Assembly (NCBI GenBank): GCA_015523575.1
Contig: WAJZ01000055.1
Span: 1-11,914, forward strand
Origin: Candidatus Hestiella acidicharens
GTDB taxonomy: Archaea > Thermoproteota > Thermoprotei_A > Sulfolobales > Acidilobaceae
Reading direction: 5' to 3'
Length of the DNA stretch: 11,914 bases
Of this stretch, positions 1 to 5,901 are shown one piece after another. A program made the translations under genes and the position numbers. The notes below the pieces were generated by a model. That model ran no database searches, was not told the origin of the DNA, and saw only the letters and a program-made list of their open reading frames with translations. How positions within the stretch are numbered: position 1 is the first letter of the stretch; every line of letters starts with the position of its first letter.

Positions 1-80
1 ATCATGATTATAGGATGGCTTTGAAGATGTGGGGTTTCATAAGCCCGAAAGCCAGCCGATGAAGGTGGGAGGTTGGAAGG

Positions 81-97
81 TTATCTGCTACGATTAT
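81..97. repeat. Short direct repeat, copy 1
   Basis: A 17-bp stretch (TTATCTGCTACGATTAT) recurs at 977-993 with one mismatch (T to A at the sixth base), in the same orientation. The copies lie on either side of the DUF5678/protease pair. The similarity does not extend beyond the 17 bp. A rough estimate for random sequence of this length gives about 0.4 such near-matches, so it may be coincidence. Confidence 0.35.
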
Positions 98-156
98 TTC
101 AAAAGTTCCAAAAGTAGCGGATAATCAGAACGGTGCTATTTTTACACAAACAAAAA

Positions 157-164
157 CTTTAAAA
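157..164 (+). promoter_or_regulatory. Putative TATA box for the DUF5678/protease pair
   Basis: CTTTAAAA lies in an A/T-rich stretch after an A-rich (BRE-like) run. Its centre is about 26-27 nt upstream of the TTG at 187, the spacing expected for an archaeal TATA box driving a leaderless transcript. Confidence 0.5.
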
Positions 165-186
165 CTAATAGTAGCGTAGGACTAAA

Positions 187-405
187 TTGGAGGATTTGAA
201 ATTGGAGACCGGGCCTATTGAAGTTATTAAGAGAGGCGAGCTGGAGATGGTTCCGCAGGGTTACTGGGTAGCTGTTGTTGATAGCAAGGTTGTCGCATAT
301 GCTCGTACTCTAGAAGAGCTGGAGAGGATGATGAAGGAAAAAGGATATGAAAAGGGGAGCTATGGTATTATGAAAGTCCCAAGCCACGACCTTCTAGTAG
401 TCTAA
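187..405 (+). CDS. DUF5678-like small protein, partner of aspartic protease
   Basis: This 72-residue soluble protein has no signal peptide or membrane segment. Its core reads as a hydrophobic strand (GYWVAVVDSKVVAYA, residues 25-39), then a charged helix (LEELERMMKEKGY, 42-54), then a second strand with a VPSHD ending. That strand-helix-strand order, with an aromatic residue before a VAVVD-type strand, matches what I know of the uncharacterised DUF5678 family; the assignment is from memory. The TTG at 187 fits a leaderless transcript from the TATA box at 157-164. An in-frame TTG at 202 sits 8 nt after GGAGG (189-193) and could be the translated start instead, giving 67 residues. It lies 33 nt upstream of the retropepsin-like gene on the same strand, probably co-transcribed. 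It might act as an adaptor or inhibitor for that protease, but nothing in the sequence shows this. Confidence 0.75.
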   Translation: MEDLKLETGPIEVIKRGELEMVPQGYWVAVVDSKVVAYARTLEELERMMKEKGYEKGSYGIMKVPSHDLLVV

Positions 406-438
406 CAAAAGCAAGGCTTGGCAGTCTCCCGCTAAGTA

Positions 439-891
439 ATGCAGAAGGCGCTATTAATGATGGTGGATAGAGTGGAATTTAGATATATAGAGTATTATGG
501 GAGAAATTATCCGCTCGTACCGCTACGGCTTTTAGGTTCTAATGGCAAATTACTTGTATATGCCTTGGTTGATAGTGGTGCGACTATAAGCCTATTTCAC
601 AGGAGTATTGCAGAGTACGCTGGGATAGAGCTAGGCGACGCTAAGCCTGTATATCTCGCGGGTGTTGGAGGCTATGTGAAAGCCTTACTTAAGAGACGTG
701 TGGATATAGAAATAGAAGGTATAGGTAGGTTAATGATACCCATAGCGTTTACAGAATACATAGCATCAGATATAATGATATTAGGTCGTGAAGGCTTCTT
801 TGAATCACTGAAGATAACCTTCCGGGAGAAGGACAAGGTGGTAGCACTCGAGAAACCTAGAGGCCACATAACGTTGAGCTCTAAATCATAA
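439..891 (+). CDS. Retropepsin-like (clan AA) aspartic protease
   Basis: A 150-residue protein with single-domain aspartic protease features. The catalytic motif is DSGAT (residues 45-49, Asp45 predicted catalytic) after a hydrophobic strand (LLVYALV). A glycine-rich flap-like segment (AGVGG, 74-78) follows, then the second hydrophobic motif ILGREGFF (114-121), which corresponds to the conserved I-L-G after the active site in retropepsins. One DSG motif per chain implies an obligate homodimer, as in retroviral proteases. There is no signal peptide or transmembrane segment, so it should act in the cytoplasm. The start is uncertain: ATG at 439 has no evident ribosome-binding site, while ATG at 457 and 460 follow AGAAGG (443-448). 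The C-terminal tail after the core (about 135-150) is polar. The substrate is unknown. Its position directly after the DUF5678-like gene suggests the two work as a pair. Confidence 0.8.
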   Translation: MQKALLMMVDRVEFRYIEYYGRNYPLVPLRLLGSNGKLLVYALVDSGATISLFHRSIAEYAGIELGDAKPVYLAGVGGYVKALLKRRVDIEIEGIGRLMIPIAFTEYIASDIMILGREGFFESLKITFREKDKVVALEKPRGHITLSSKS

Positions 892-976
892 ACAAACCCG
901 TTCTGCTCACACGTTACTTTTGATGAAGACTTCAAGAGGGTACCATAGCTCAAGGCGGTTCCCTAGACCTTCAGAA

Positions 977-993
977 TTATCAGCTACGATTAT
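977..993. repeat. Short direct repeat, copy 2
   Basis: TTATCAGCTACGATTAT matches 16 of 17 bases with 81-97 in the same orientation, 896 bp away, on the other side of the small-protein/protease pair. It could be a relic of the insertion that brought the pair, or chance. Confidence 0.35.
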
Positions 994-1202
994 CCCTGGC
1001 AAGGGGGGACAGGCATGGTTTTTTGTTTAATTCAAGTTCGACCTTTATCACCAATACCTGAAGGCTTCGTTCTTTATATTAGAAAAGTTCTTCATGTAAA
1101 AAACAATATCTTCAGGGATTTGAAAGTAACGTAGCAGACAATCCTAGGTCACAAGATGAGTAATTGGAATGCTCTACGGTTAAATGAGATGGTGACTACA
1201 AA

Positions 1203-1256
1203 GTCCTCTGCCCTATCGGGAAACCTTTAACCCTTTAGGGTAAGGGAGGATGCCAG
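1203..1256 (+). ncRNA. IS200/IS605 right-end / omega-RNA-like relic
   Basis: The segment runs CCTCTGCCCTATCGGG (1205-1220), then a hairpin with ACCC (1230-1233), a TTTA loop and GGGT (1238-1241), then AAGGGAGGATGCCAG (1242-1256). The order 'CTGCCCTA-CGGG-AA-stem-TTTA-stem-GGGAGGATG' is the recurring 3' end of tnpB genes in archaeal IS200/IS605 elements, where it forms the right end and the scaffold of the TnpB guide RNA (recalled from such elements, not searched). The outer stem holds one A-A mismatch and G-T pairs. No TnpB reading frame exists upstream; 1000-1200 is full of stops and lacks the CxxC and DxxxA motifs of the family. It is therefore probably a remnant of a deleted element, or a non-autonomous copy. 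Confidence 0.55.
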
Positions 1257-1687
1257 TATATTTCACCTATAGTTTCAACTTACTGGCTTGAGAGCCAAAG
1301 GCGTCAGCGAAGCATTTACTAGTTATAGCTGCTGAATATGCTCTGCTGAATCCCTTAAAAGCAAAACCGCAACATCATTTTTCACTACTTTATCTCTGAA
1401 TGTATACAACTCCATTACACAAACAGAGCTGAAAGTGACTGAGAAAAACACTAGAACTATAGACCTATCTTATCTAGCAAATCACTAAGAGATATATGCT
1501 GAATTCCTTGTCAGGTTAAAGTGGAACCTGGAATTTTCTCTAAATTAACCAATACTTATTGAGCTTATGTATAGGGGACCTAAAAAGACCGTAGGCGGAG
1601 AATGATACTAGATCCTCCCCCGATGCCATAACCAACCTCAAGTTACCATAAGTCACTCCTAGCGGCAAACCGATTTAAGCAACTGCT

Positions 1688-1697
1688 TTTATATTTT
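1688..1697 (+). promoter_or_regulatory. TATA box for the isoaspartyl peptidase gene
   Basis: TTTATATTTT is centred about 32 nt before the ATG at 1725. Transcription would start near 1718, giving a leader of about 6 nt, so translation is essentially leaderless; there is no ribosome-binding site in the gap. Confidence 0.6.
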
Positions 1698-1724
1698 TAA
1701 TATGTATAAGGATGGCGATATGTA

Positions 1725-2669
1725 ATGGTAATAGAAGGATATGGATTTAGGAAAGGACCTGTCTTGCTCGTACATGGTGGTGCAGGTTCTTGGAAAAATG
1801 TTGAAAGCTTAGAAACCTTAAAGAGTGTATTAAGGGATGCATTAAAATCTGGGTTTGAAAGTTCAAACAATTGTATTGATATGGTAGTAGAGGCAGTTAG
1901 GGTGATGGAGGATTCTAACTTACTAAACGCTGGTCTAGGGAGTACCCTAGACTATAGCGGCAACGTTACTATGGATGCTGGAATCGCTTATGGTAAGGAT
2001 AAAGCTGTAGGGGCAGTAGCTGCCGTCACTTACCCTAGGAATCCCATAAAGCTCGCTAGGTTTGTCTTAGAGAAGACCCCTCATGTGATCATAGCCGGTC
2101 AATATGCCGATGAGCTAGCGAGAAGGATTGGTTTAGAGAAGCACCCAGGCCCTTCCAAGAGGTCTACAGATCTATGGAAAAAGATTTTAAGTGAGAAAGG
2201 TAGCATTGACGATGAGTTTATTAAAGACAGGATAATGGCTGCTGAGAAAATTGGATATGATACTGTTGGTGCCGTAGCGCTGGATAAGGAAAATCACCTC
2301 TGCGCAGCTGTAAGCACCGGGGGTGTGACGCTAAAGCTCCCAGGAAGGGTTGGGGATAGCCCTATTTTCGGTGCAGGATATTATGCCAATGATGAAGTTG
2401 CTGTAGCCTCTACCGGAATAGGAGAAATAATAATGATAAGCCTCTTGTCGTTTAGCGTTTCTGTGGAATACAGGAAAACCAAGGATTTGCAGCTATCTGT
2501 TAAGAATTTAATAGAAACGGTAAGCAAGGAGTTTGGAAGAAATACTGTTGGCATGATAGGCATTGATCACAAAGGTAACATAGCAGCTGGATATAACACC
2601 GAGGCAATGCCTTGGGGGTATATAGACGAGAGTGGAAGCACAGTCCTTGCTGGTCTTCCAAAATTATAA
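1725..2669 (+). CDS. iaaA: Plant-type L-asparaginase / isoaspartyl peptidase
   Basis: This Ntn-hydrolase (peptidase family T2) hydrolyses L-asparagine and beta-aspartyl (isoaspartyl) peptides, releasing aspartate. It is made as a precursor that cleaves itself into two chains before the catalytic threonine. The sequence shows HGGAG (residues 17-21), the NAGLGSTLDYSG block (68-79), MDAGI (83-87), and the processing site GYDT|VGAVALD, making Thr180 the predicted nucleophile and N-terminus of the beta chain. STGG (197-200), GRVGDSP (207-213) and STGIGE (229-234) are the substrate-binding and second-threonine motifs. At 314 residues it is full length, has no signal peptide, and should be cytoplasmic. 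ATG 1725 is chosen because it lies just downstream of a TATA box; the ATG at 1720 is followed directly by a stop. It sits upstream of a peptide importer, which suggests it processes imported peptides. Peptidase versus asparaginase preference cannot be read from sequence. Confidence 0.93.
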   Translation: MVIEGYGFRKGPVLLVHGGAGSWKNVESLETLKSVLRDALKSGFESSNNCIDMVVEAVRVMEDSNLLNAGLGSTLDYSGNVTMDAGIAYGKDKAVGAVAAVTYPRNPIKLARFVLEKTPHVIIAGQYADELARRIGLEKHPGPSKRSTDLWKKILSEKGSIDDEFIKDRIMAAEKIGYDTVGAVALDKENHLCAAVSTGGVTLKLPGRVGDSPIFGAGYYANDEVAVASTGIGEIIMISLLSFSVSVEYRKTKDLQLSVKNLIETVSKEFGRNTVGMIGIDHKGNIAAGYNTEAMPWGYIDESGSTVLAGLPKL

Positions 2670-2715
2670 ATTTTTGCTACAACCCTAACTTTTCCTTAAC
2701 CTCATGCGCTACAGG

Positions 2716-2751
2716 TATACTCTCTCGTTGTTATATACTCTCTCGTTGTTA
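2716..2751. repeat. Perfect 18-bp tandem direct repeat
   Basis: TATACTCTCTCGTTGTTA occurs twice head to tail (2716-2733 and 2734-2751) without mismatch. It lies in the spacer between the isoaspartyl peptidase and the binding-protein gene, about 70-100 nt upstream of that gene's TATA box. It could be a pair of regulator-binding sites spaced by roughly two helical turns, or a simple slippage duplication. Confidence 0.75.
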
Positions 2752-2813
2752 AAGGGTTAAAATTCAATACTCAATAAACATTGGTGGTGTTTGGTTTACG
2801 TAAAATGGTAAGC

Positions 2814-2826
2814 AAAATATATAAAC
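2814..2826 (+). promoter_or_regulatory. Strong BRE/TATA promoter of the binding-protein gene
   Basis: AAAATATATAAAC combines a purine-rich BRE-like flank with a near-consensus TATA box (TATATAAA at 2818-2825). Transcription would start near 2847, leaving about 10 nt before the ribosome-binding site GGTGA at 2857-2861. This is the strongest promoter in the window, as expected for an abundant binding protein. Confidence 0.75.
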
Positions 2827-2856
2827 CCTTATTTCTCCCTATTTATAGATAGCAAA

Positions 2857-2861
2857 GGTGA
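2857..2861 (+). promoter_or_regulatory. Ribosome-binding site that decides the binding-protein start
   Basis: GGTGA matches the archaeal anti-Shine-Dalgarno. It leaves 6 nt before the TTG at 2868 but directly abuts the in-frame GTG at 2862, so TTG 2868 is the better start. Confidence 0.65.
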
Positions 2862-2867
2862 GTGGGA

Positions 2868-5774
2868 TTGAAGAAAAGAAGCAGTTCTGTATCTAGAGGA
2901 GGTTTATACGCGATCATTGGTCTAGTAATTGCTGTTATTGTTCTCGGAGGAGTCCTAGGATATGTTGCTTCAAGGAAAGCAGTTTCTCCAAAGACTGTAA
3001 CCCTTCCAGCTAAGACCGTCACCAAGGTAACCACGAAAACCCTTCCACCAGTCACCGTGACTGTAACGAAGACTACAACCAAGACCACAACCTCTGTAAA
3101 GCCAACCACTACAACTACAACAAAGACCACAACAACAACAACCTCTACAACTACTACAAAGACCACAACAACAACCAAGACCACAACCTCTGTAAAGCCA
3201 ACCACTACAACTACAACAAAGACCACAACAAAGGTGGTCTTCTCTACGTTGAAGCCTGTCGTAACTACGACATACAGCGCAATTGCTGGGACGACAATAC
3301 ATTTCTTCCTAGCTGACTTCAAGCCTTCTTCCGGTAGCTACGCTATATTATATTTGGGTAACGGCAAGACAATAAAGACGACAACCCAATATGTTAGTTA
3401 TACTTACAAATATCCTGGCCACTACCTTGTCTACTATAATATATACAAGAACGGTGCCCTTACAGGTTCTTCCATGTCAAACCTAATAGAAATAACTATA
3501 GCTCCAAAGGTTCCAGCCTCTATAGCCCCTTACGTCACAGTTCCAACGATAGTATTTAATGTAACAAAGAACCCAACTGCTCCAATATTTACCGTTGGTG
3601 AAGCAGCGTACTTCTCCGGAAGCTTCCTCCAGCCCCCATCTGGAGCAAACATGACGATCTACGAATACGTGTGGAACTTCGGGAATGGGAAAACCTTAAA
3701 GGTTATGGCAAACAAGACAACTCATTTGCCGGTAACGAACCCTGTAAGCACGACCTACAGCTCGCCAGGCCTCTATAGCGTCTCCTTAACAATAATAACA
3801 AAGAACACCTACACGGGAAAAACCTATAATTATACGTCGTACCAGACTATTGCGGTGAAGTCAAGCAGTTATCCCTTTGCTTTATATACTTCAATATTGA
3901 AGGTACCAAACCCAGGCACGATAGTCGTTGCAGAGAACGTGCCTGGTGGTCCATATAGCTTCGACCCAGACATAGACTATGAGACTGTTGGATTTGAGGT
4001 AATAGCCAACATATTTGCGACGCTAATGGTTTATAATGGCTCATCAACAACAAGCTTCATACCATATGTTGCAGAGTACTTGCCAACCGTAGGCCATGGG
4101 ATAAACTCTAATTATACCGAATATACATTTAAGATAAGGCCAGGTCTATACTTCTCTAACGGTGATCCTATAACTGCATATGACGTATGGTATTCCATAA
4201 TTAGGGATATGCTGTTCTCTGGTGGTACCCCAGGTACTCCTGGTTGGATATTAACACAATATTTGATACCAAACTATACTCCGTTTACATTCCCCGTTAA
4301 ATCTCCTAATGATACCAAAGACTTCGAGGCAATAATGCATGCAGTAACGTACAATAATGCGACTGATACTGTTACATTTCACCTCTACAGGAGAACGGCA
4401 CCACAGTTCCTCTTTACTGCTCTTGTTGATCCATTAGGCGCTGGCATTCTTGATGCTAAATGGCTAGAGCAGGTAGGCGCTGGGATACCAAACTTTACCG
4501 CAGCAGGATTCTTTGCATATGAACAGGAGGCAAATGAAGGTAACTATAACACCAAGGTTCAGTGGGATCCAGTAGCATCTGGACCATATATGATAAAATC
4601 ATATACACCGGGCCAGAGCATAGTCTTAGTGCCTAACCCATACTTCAAAGGGGTACCAGGAATACCAAAACCAAACGATACTGTAATAATATATTGGGTC
4701 AAAGATCCAGCTACCGCATATGAGATGTTTGCATCTGGCCAAGCTGATATAGTAATGGGTTTACCATCTAGCTATGTACCATTAGTAGAAGCTCTAGAAG
4801 CCAAGGGACAGGCAGCAATGTATGAATTCCCGACACTGTCGGAGTTCTTCTGGACCTTTAATGCAAATGTATCACAATCAGGCTTGAAGGGTATAAACCC
4901 AAGCTATCATATGCCAAGCTATTACTTTGCCAATCCATTAGTAAGAGAAGCCTTTGCCTATGCTTGGAACGAAACAGAGTATTTGAATGACATACTTGGA
5001 AACGCTAAATATCACTTCAACTTTGGGGTACCCTATTGCGGAGTTATAATACCTGGATTGCCATATTATCTACCACCTTCTGAATTTACTGGCTGTCCAA
5101 CGTTTAACCTAACCTATGCAAAACAACTGATGGAGAAGTCCGGCTTCTATAACATAAGTGTGTACTTCCCAATAGTTGTATCAAGTGGTGATACTGTAGA
5201 CTTTACTGCCGCTGCAATGTGGGCTAGCCTCTTGCATAAGATGGATCCAAATATAAACGCACAACCACTATATCTGCCATGGTCTACTATGATAGCTGAT
5301 ATGACGCCAGGAAAGAATCCACTGCCTATATACTTCATGGGTTGGATAGCAGACTATCCACTAGCCAGCGACTTTACCGATGCTATGTATCTACAGGGGG
5401 GTACATATCCAGCGCCTGATGGATGGACTGTATCATATTTTGAGAGCCTTAGTAAACAATTTGCAGCAAAAGGGAATACCTACCTAGCAAATCTGTTTGC
5501 AAATGAATCAAAAGAGTATAAAGAGTTAAACACTTTAGTAACTAAGGCAGATCATGCTGCAATAGCTGGTAATAACACAGCTGCGCAGATGTATTATAAA
5601 AAAGCGACACAGGTAGCCATCAACTTGTATATGTACGTATATATAGATCAACCTACAGCTCATTGGTTTGTAAAGCCATATATGCATGGATACATGGGTA
5701 AGATAAGCTATGAAGAAAACCCAATGATAGGCGGCGGTGGCGATGGTCTTTATTATTGGTGGGTAAAAGGATAA
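2868..5774 (+). CDS. N-terminally anchored peptide-binding protein, family 5, with PKD-like domains
   Basis: Extracellular substrate-binding protein of the peptide/nickel ABC family (SBP_bac_5). Counting from TTG 2868 (968 residues): a basic N-terminus with SRGGLYAIIG, a single hydrophobic segment (13-34), a threonine-rich stalk (43-121, runs of up to six Thr broken by Lys), a first PKD-like domain (about 140-212, GNGKT and YKYPGHYLVYY), a second clear PKD domain (about 240-330, WNFGNGKT and YSSPGLYSVSL), then the binding domain (about 351-967), with YTFKIRPGLYFSNGDPITAYDVWYS as landmark. Usual family members have 500-600 residues; the excess is the stalk and PKD domains. Many N-X-S/T sites fit a glycosylated surface protein. 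A basic-Gly pair before the hydrophobic stretch resembles a class III (pilin-like) signal, so cleavage by an archaeal prepilin peptidase is possible; otherwise the segment is an uncleaved anchor. GTG 2862 would add two residues. The ligand is probably oligopeptide, judged from the family and neighbours. Confidence 0.92.
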   Translation: MKKRSSSVSRGGLYAIIGLVIAVIVLGGVLGYVASRKAVSPKTVTLPAKTVTKVTTKTLPPVTVTVTKTTTKTTTSVKPTTTTTTKTTTTTTSTTTTKTTTTTKTTTSVKPTTTTTTKTTTKVVFSTLKPVVTTTYSAIAGTTIHFFLADFKPSSGSYAILYLGNGKTIKTTTQYVSYTYKYPGHYLVYYNIYKNGALTGSSMSNLIEITIAPKVPASIAPYVTVPTIVFNVTKNPTAPIFTVGEAAYFSGSFLQPPSGANMTIYEYVWNFGNGKTLKVMANKTTHLPVTNPVSTTYSSPGLYSVSLTIITKNTYTGKTYNYTSYQTIAVKSSSYPFALYTSILKVPNPGTIVVAENVPGGPYSFDPDIDYETVGFEVIANIFATLMVYNGSSTTSFIPYVAEYLPTVGHGINSNYTEYTFKIRPGLYFSNGDPITAYDVWYSIIRDMLFSGGTPGTPGWILTQYLIPNYTPFTFPVKSPNDTKDFEAIMHAVTYNNATDTVTFHLYRRTAPQFLFTALVDPLGAGILDAKWLEQVGAGIPNFTAAGFFAYEQEANEGNYNTKVQWDPVASGPYMIKSYTPGQSIVLVPNPYFKGVPGIPKPNDTVIIYWVKDPATAYEMFASGQADIVMGLPSSYVPLVEALEAKGQAAMYEFPTLSEFFWTFNANVSQSGLKGINPSYHMPSYYFANPLVREAFAYAWNETEYLNDILGNAKYHFNFGVPYCGVIIPGLPYYLPPSEFTGCPTFNLTYAKQLMEKSGFYNISVYFPIVVSSGDTVDFTAAAMWASLLHKMDPNINAQPLYLPWSTMIADMTPGKNPLPIYFMGWIADYPLASDFTDAMYLQGGTYPAPDGWTVSYFESLSKQFAAKGNTYLANLFANESKEYKELNTLVTKADHAAIAGNNTAAQMYYKKATQVAINLYMYVYIDQPTAHWFVKPYMHGYMGKISYEENPMIGGGGDGLYYWWVKG
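3075..3135. repeat. 61-bp perfect repeat in the Thr-stalk, copy 1
   Basis: Identical over 61 bp to 3171-3231, offset 96 bp (32 codons, in frame). It encodes the TTTSVKP-poly-Thr-KTTT segment. The region between the copies is also ACA/ACC/ACT-rich and partly similar. Confidence 0.9.
3171..3231. repeat. 61-bp perfect repeat in the Thr-stalk, copy 2
   Basis: Second copy of 3075-3135. Perfect identity at synonymous positions points to recent duplication; loss or gain of a 96-bp unit would change stalk length by 32 residues and keep the frame. Confidence 0.9.
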
Positions 5775-5775
5775 A

Positions 5776-5831
5776 CAACAAACCATTAAGCATATCCATT
5801 AAATCAATAATATTTTTTTTGTGGTTTGTTG
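5776..5831 (+). terminator. Inverted repeat enclosing a T8 tract (termination/attenuation)
   Basis: CAACAAACCA (5776-5785) is the exact reverse complement of TGGTTTGTTG (5822-5831), and eight consecutive T (5813-5820) lie just before the second arm. Archaeal RNA polymerase stops at U-runs without needing a hairpin, so this is a likely partial terminator directly after the binding-protein stop. The stem may protect the 3' end of the upstream message. It would give more binding protein than membrane complex. Confidence 0.55.
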
Positions 5832-5833
5832 AT

Positions 5834-5842
5834 GCTTTAAAT
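5834..5842 (+). promoter_or_regulatory. Possible internal promoter for the permease operon
   Basis: GCTTTAAAT is a TATA-like element centred near 5838. Transcription from it would begin around 5865, at the edge of the purine-rich ribosome-binding site (5865-5875). Weak on its own, but the spacing is right. Confidence 0.35.
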
Positions 5843-5864
5843 TCTTTCCTTCTCATAATCCAAA

Positions 5865-5875
5865 GGGGAGGTGGG
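5865..5875 (+). promoter_or_regulatory. Strong ribosome-binding site lacking a canonical start
   Basis: GGGGAGGTGGG contains GGAGGTG (5867-5873), one of the best ribosome-binding sites in the window. At 7 nt spacing lies ATA (5881), in frame with the permease. No ATG, GTG or TTG in that frame lies within normal range: TTG 5902 is 28 nt away. ATG 5889 is in another frame and stops after six codons. Confidence 0.6.
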
Positions 5876-5901
5876 CAGGTATAAAGCTATGGCAATACGC
5901 T

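Larger units (their letters stand above)
892..1686. other. Gene-free stretch with mobile-element relic
   Basis: About 800 nt between the protease stop and the asparaginase promoter with no open frame that looks like a gene; all frames are broken by frequent stops. The recognisable items are the second copy of the 17-bp repeat (977-993) and the IS605-type RNA scaffold (1203-1256). A short frame from ATG 1015 (33 codons) resembles nothing I know. I found no tRNA, rRNA or CRISPR repeats here. It looks like decayed sequence left by an insertion. Confidence 0.6.

Noticed and set aside
672..953. 93-codon minus-strand frame over the protease 3' end
   Set aside because: Overlaps a gene with clear DSGAT and ILG motifs; no recognisable domain, promoter or ribosome-binding site.
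1000..1200. Possible degenerate tnpB upstream of the omega-RNA-like segment
   Set aside because: All frames carry frequent stops and none shows the RuvC or zinc-finger motifs; only the RNA-like right end is supportable.
1428..1450. C/D-box sRNA candidate (CTGAAAGTGACTGA)
   Set aside because: D-box-like CTGA motifs occur, but there is no matching RTGATGA C box at the right distance.
1570..1640. tRNA-like look on the minus strand (GATCTAGTATC stem and G-rich 5' side)
   Set aside because: No GGTTCRANYCC T-arm, no closable acceptor stem and no plausible anticodon stem-loop.
2716..2751. CRISPR-like repeat
   Set aside because: Only two copies, no spacer between them, no cas genes in the window.
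2843..3322. Valine-rich open frame on the minus strand opposite the Thr stalk, and a cysteine-rich frame at 2970-3302
   Set aside because: Poly-valine and Cys/Gly runs are the complement of the ACA/ACC threonine codons; low-complexity shadows of the binding-protein gene.
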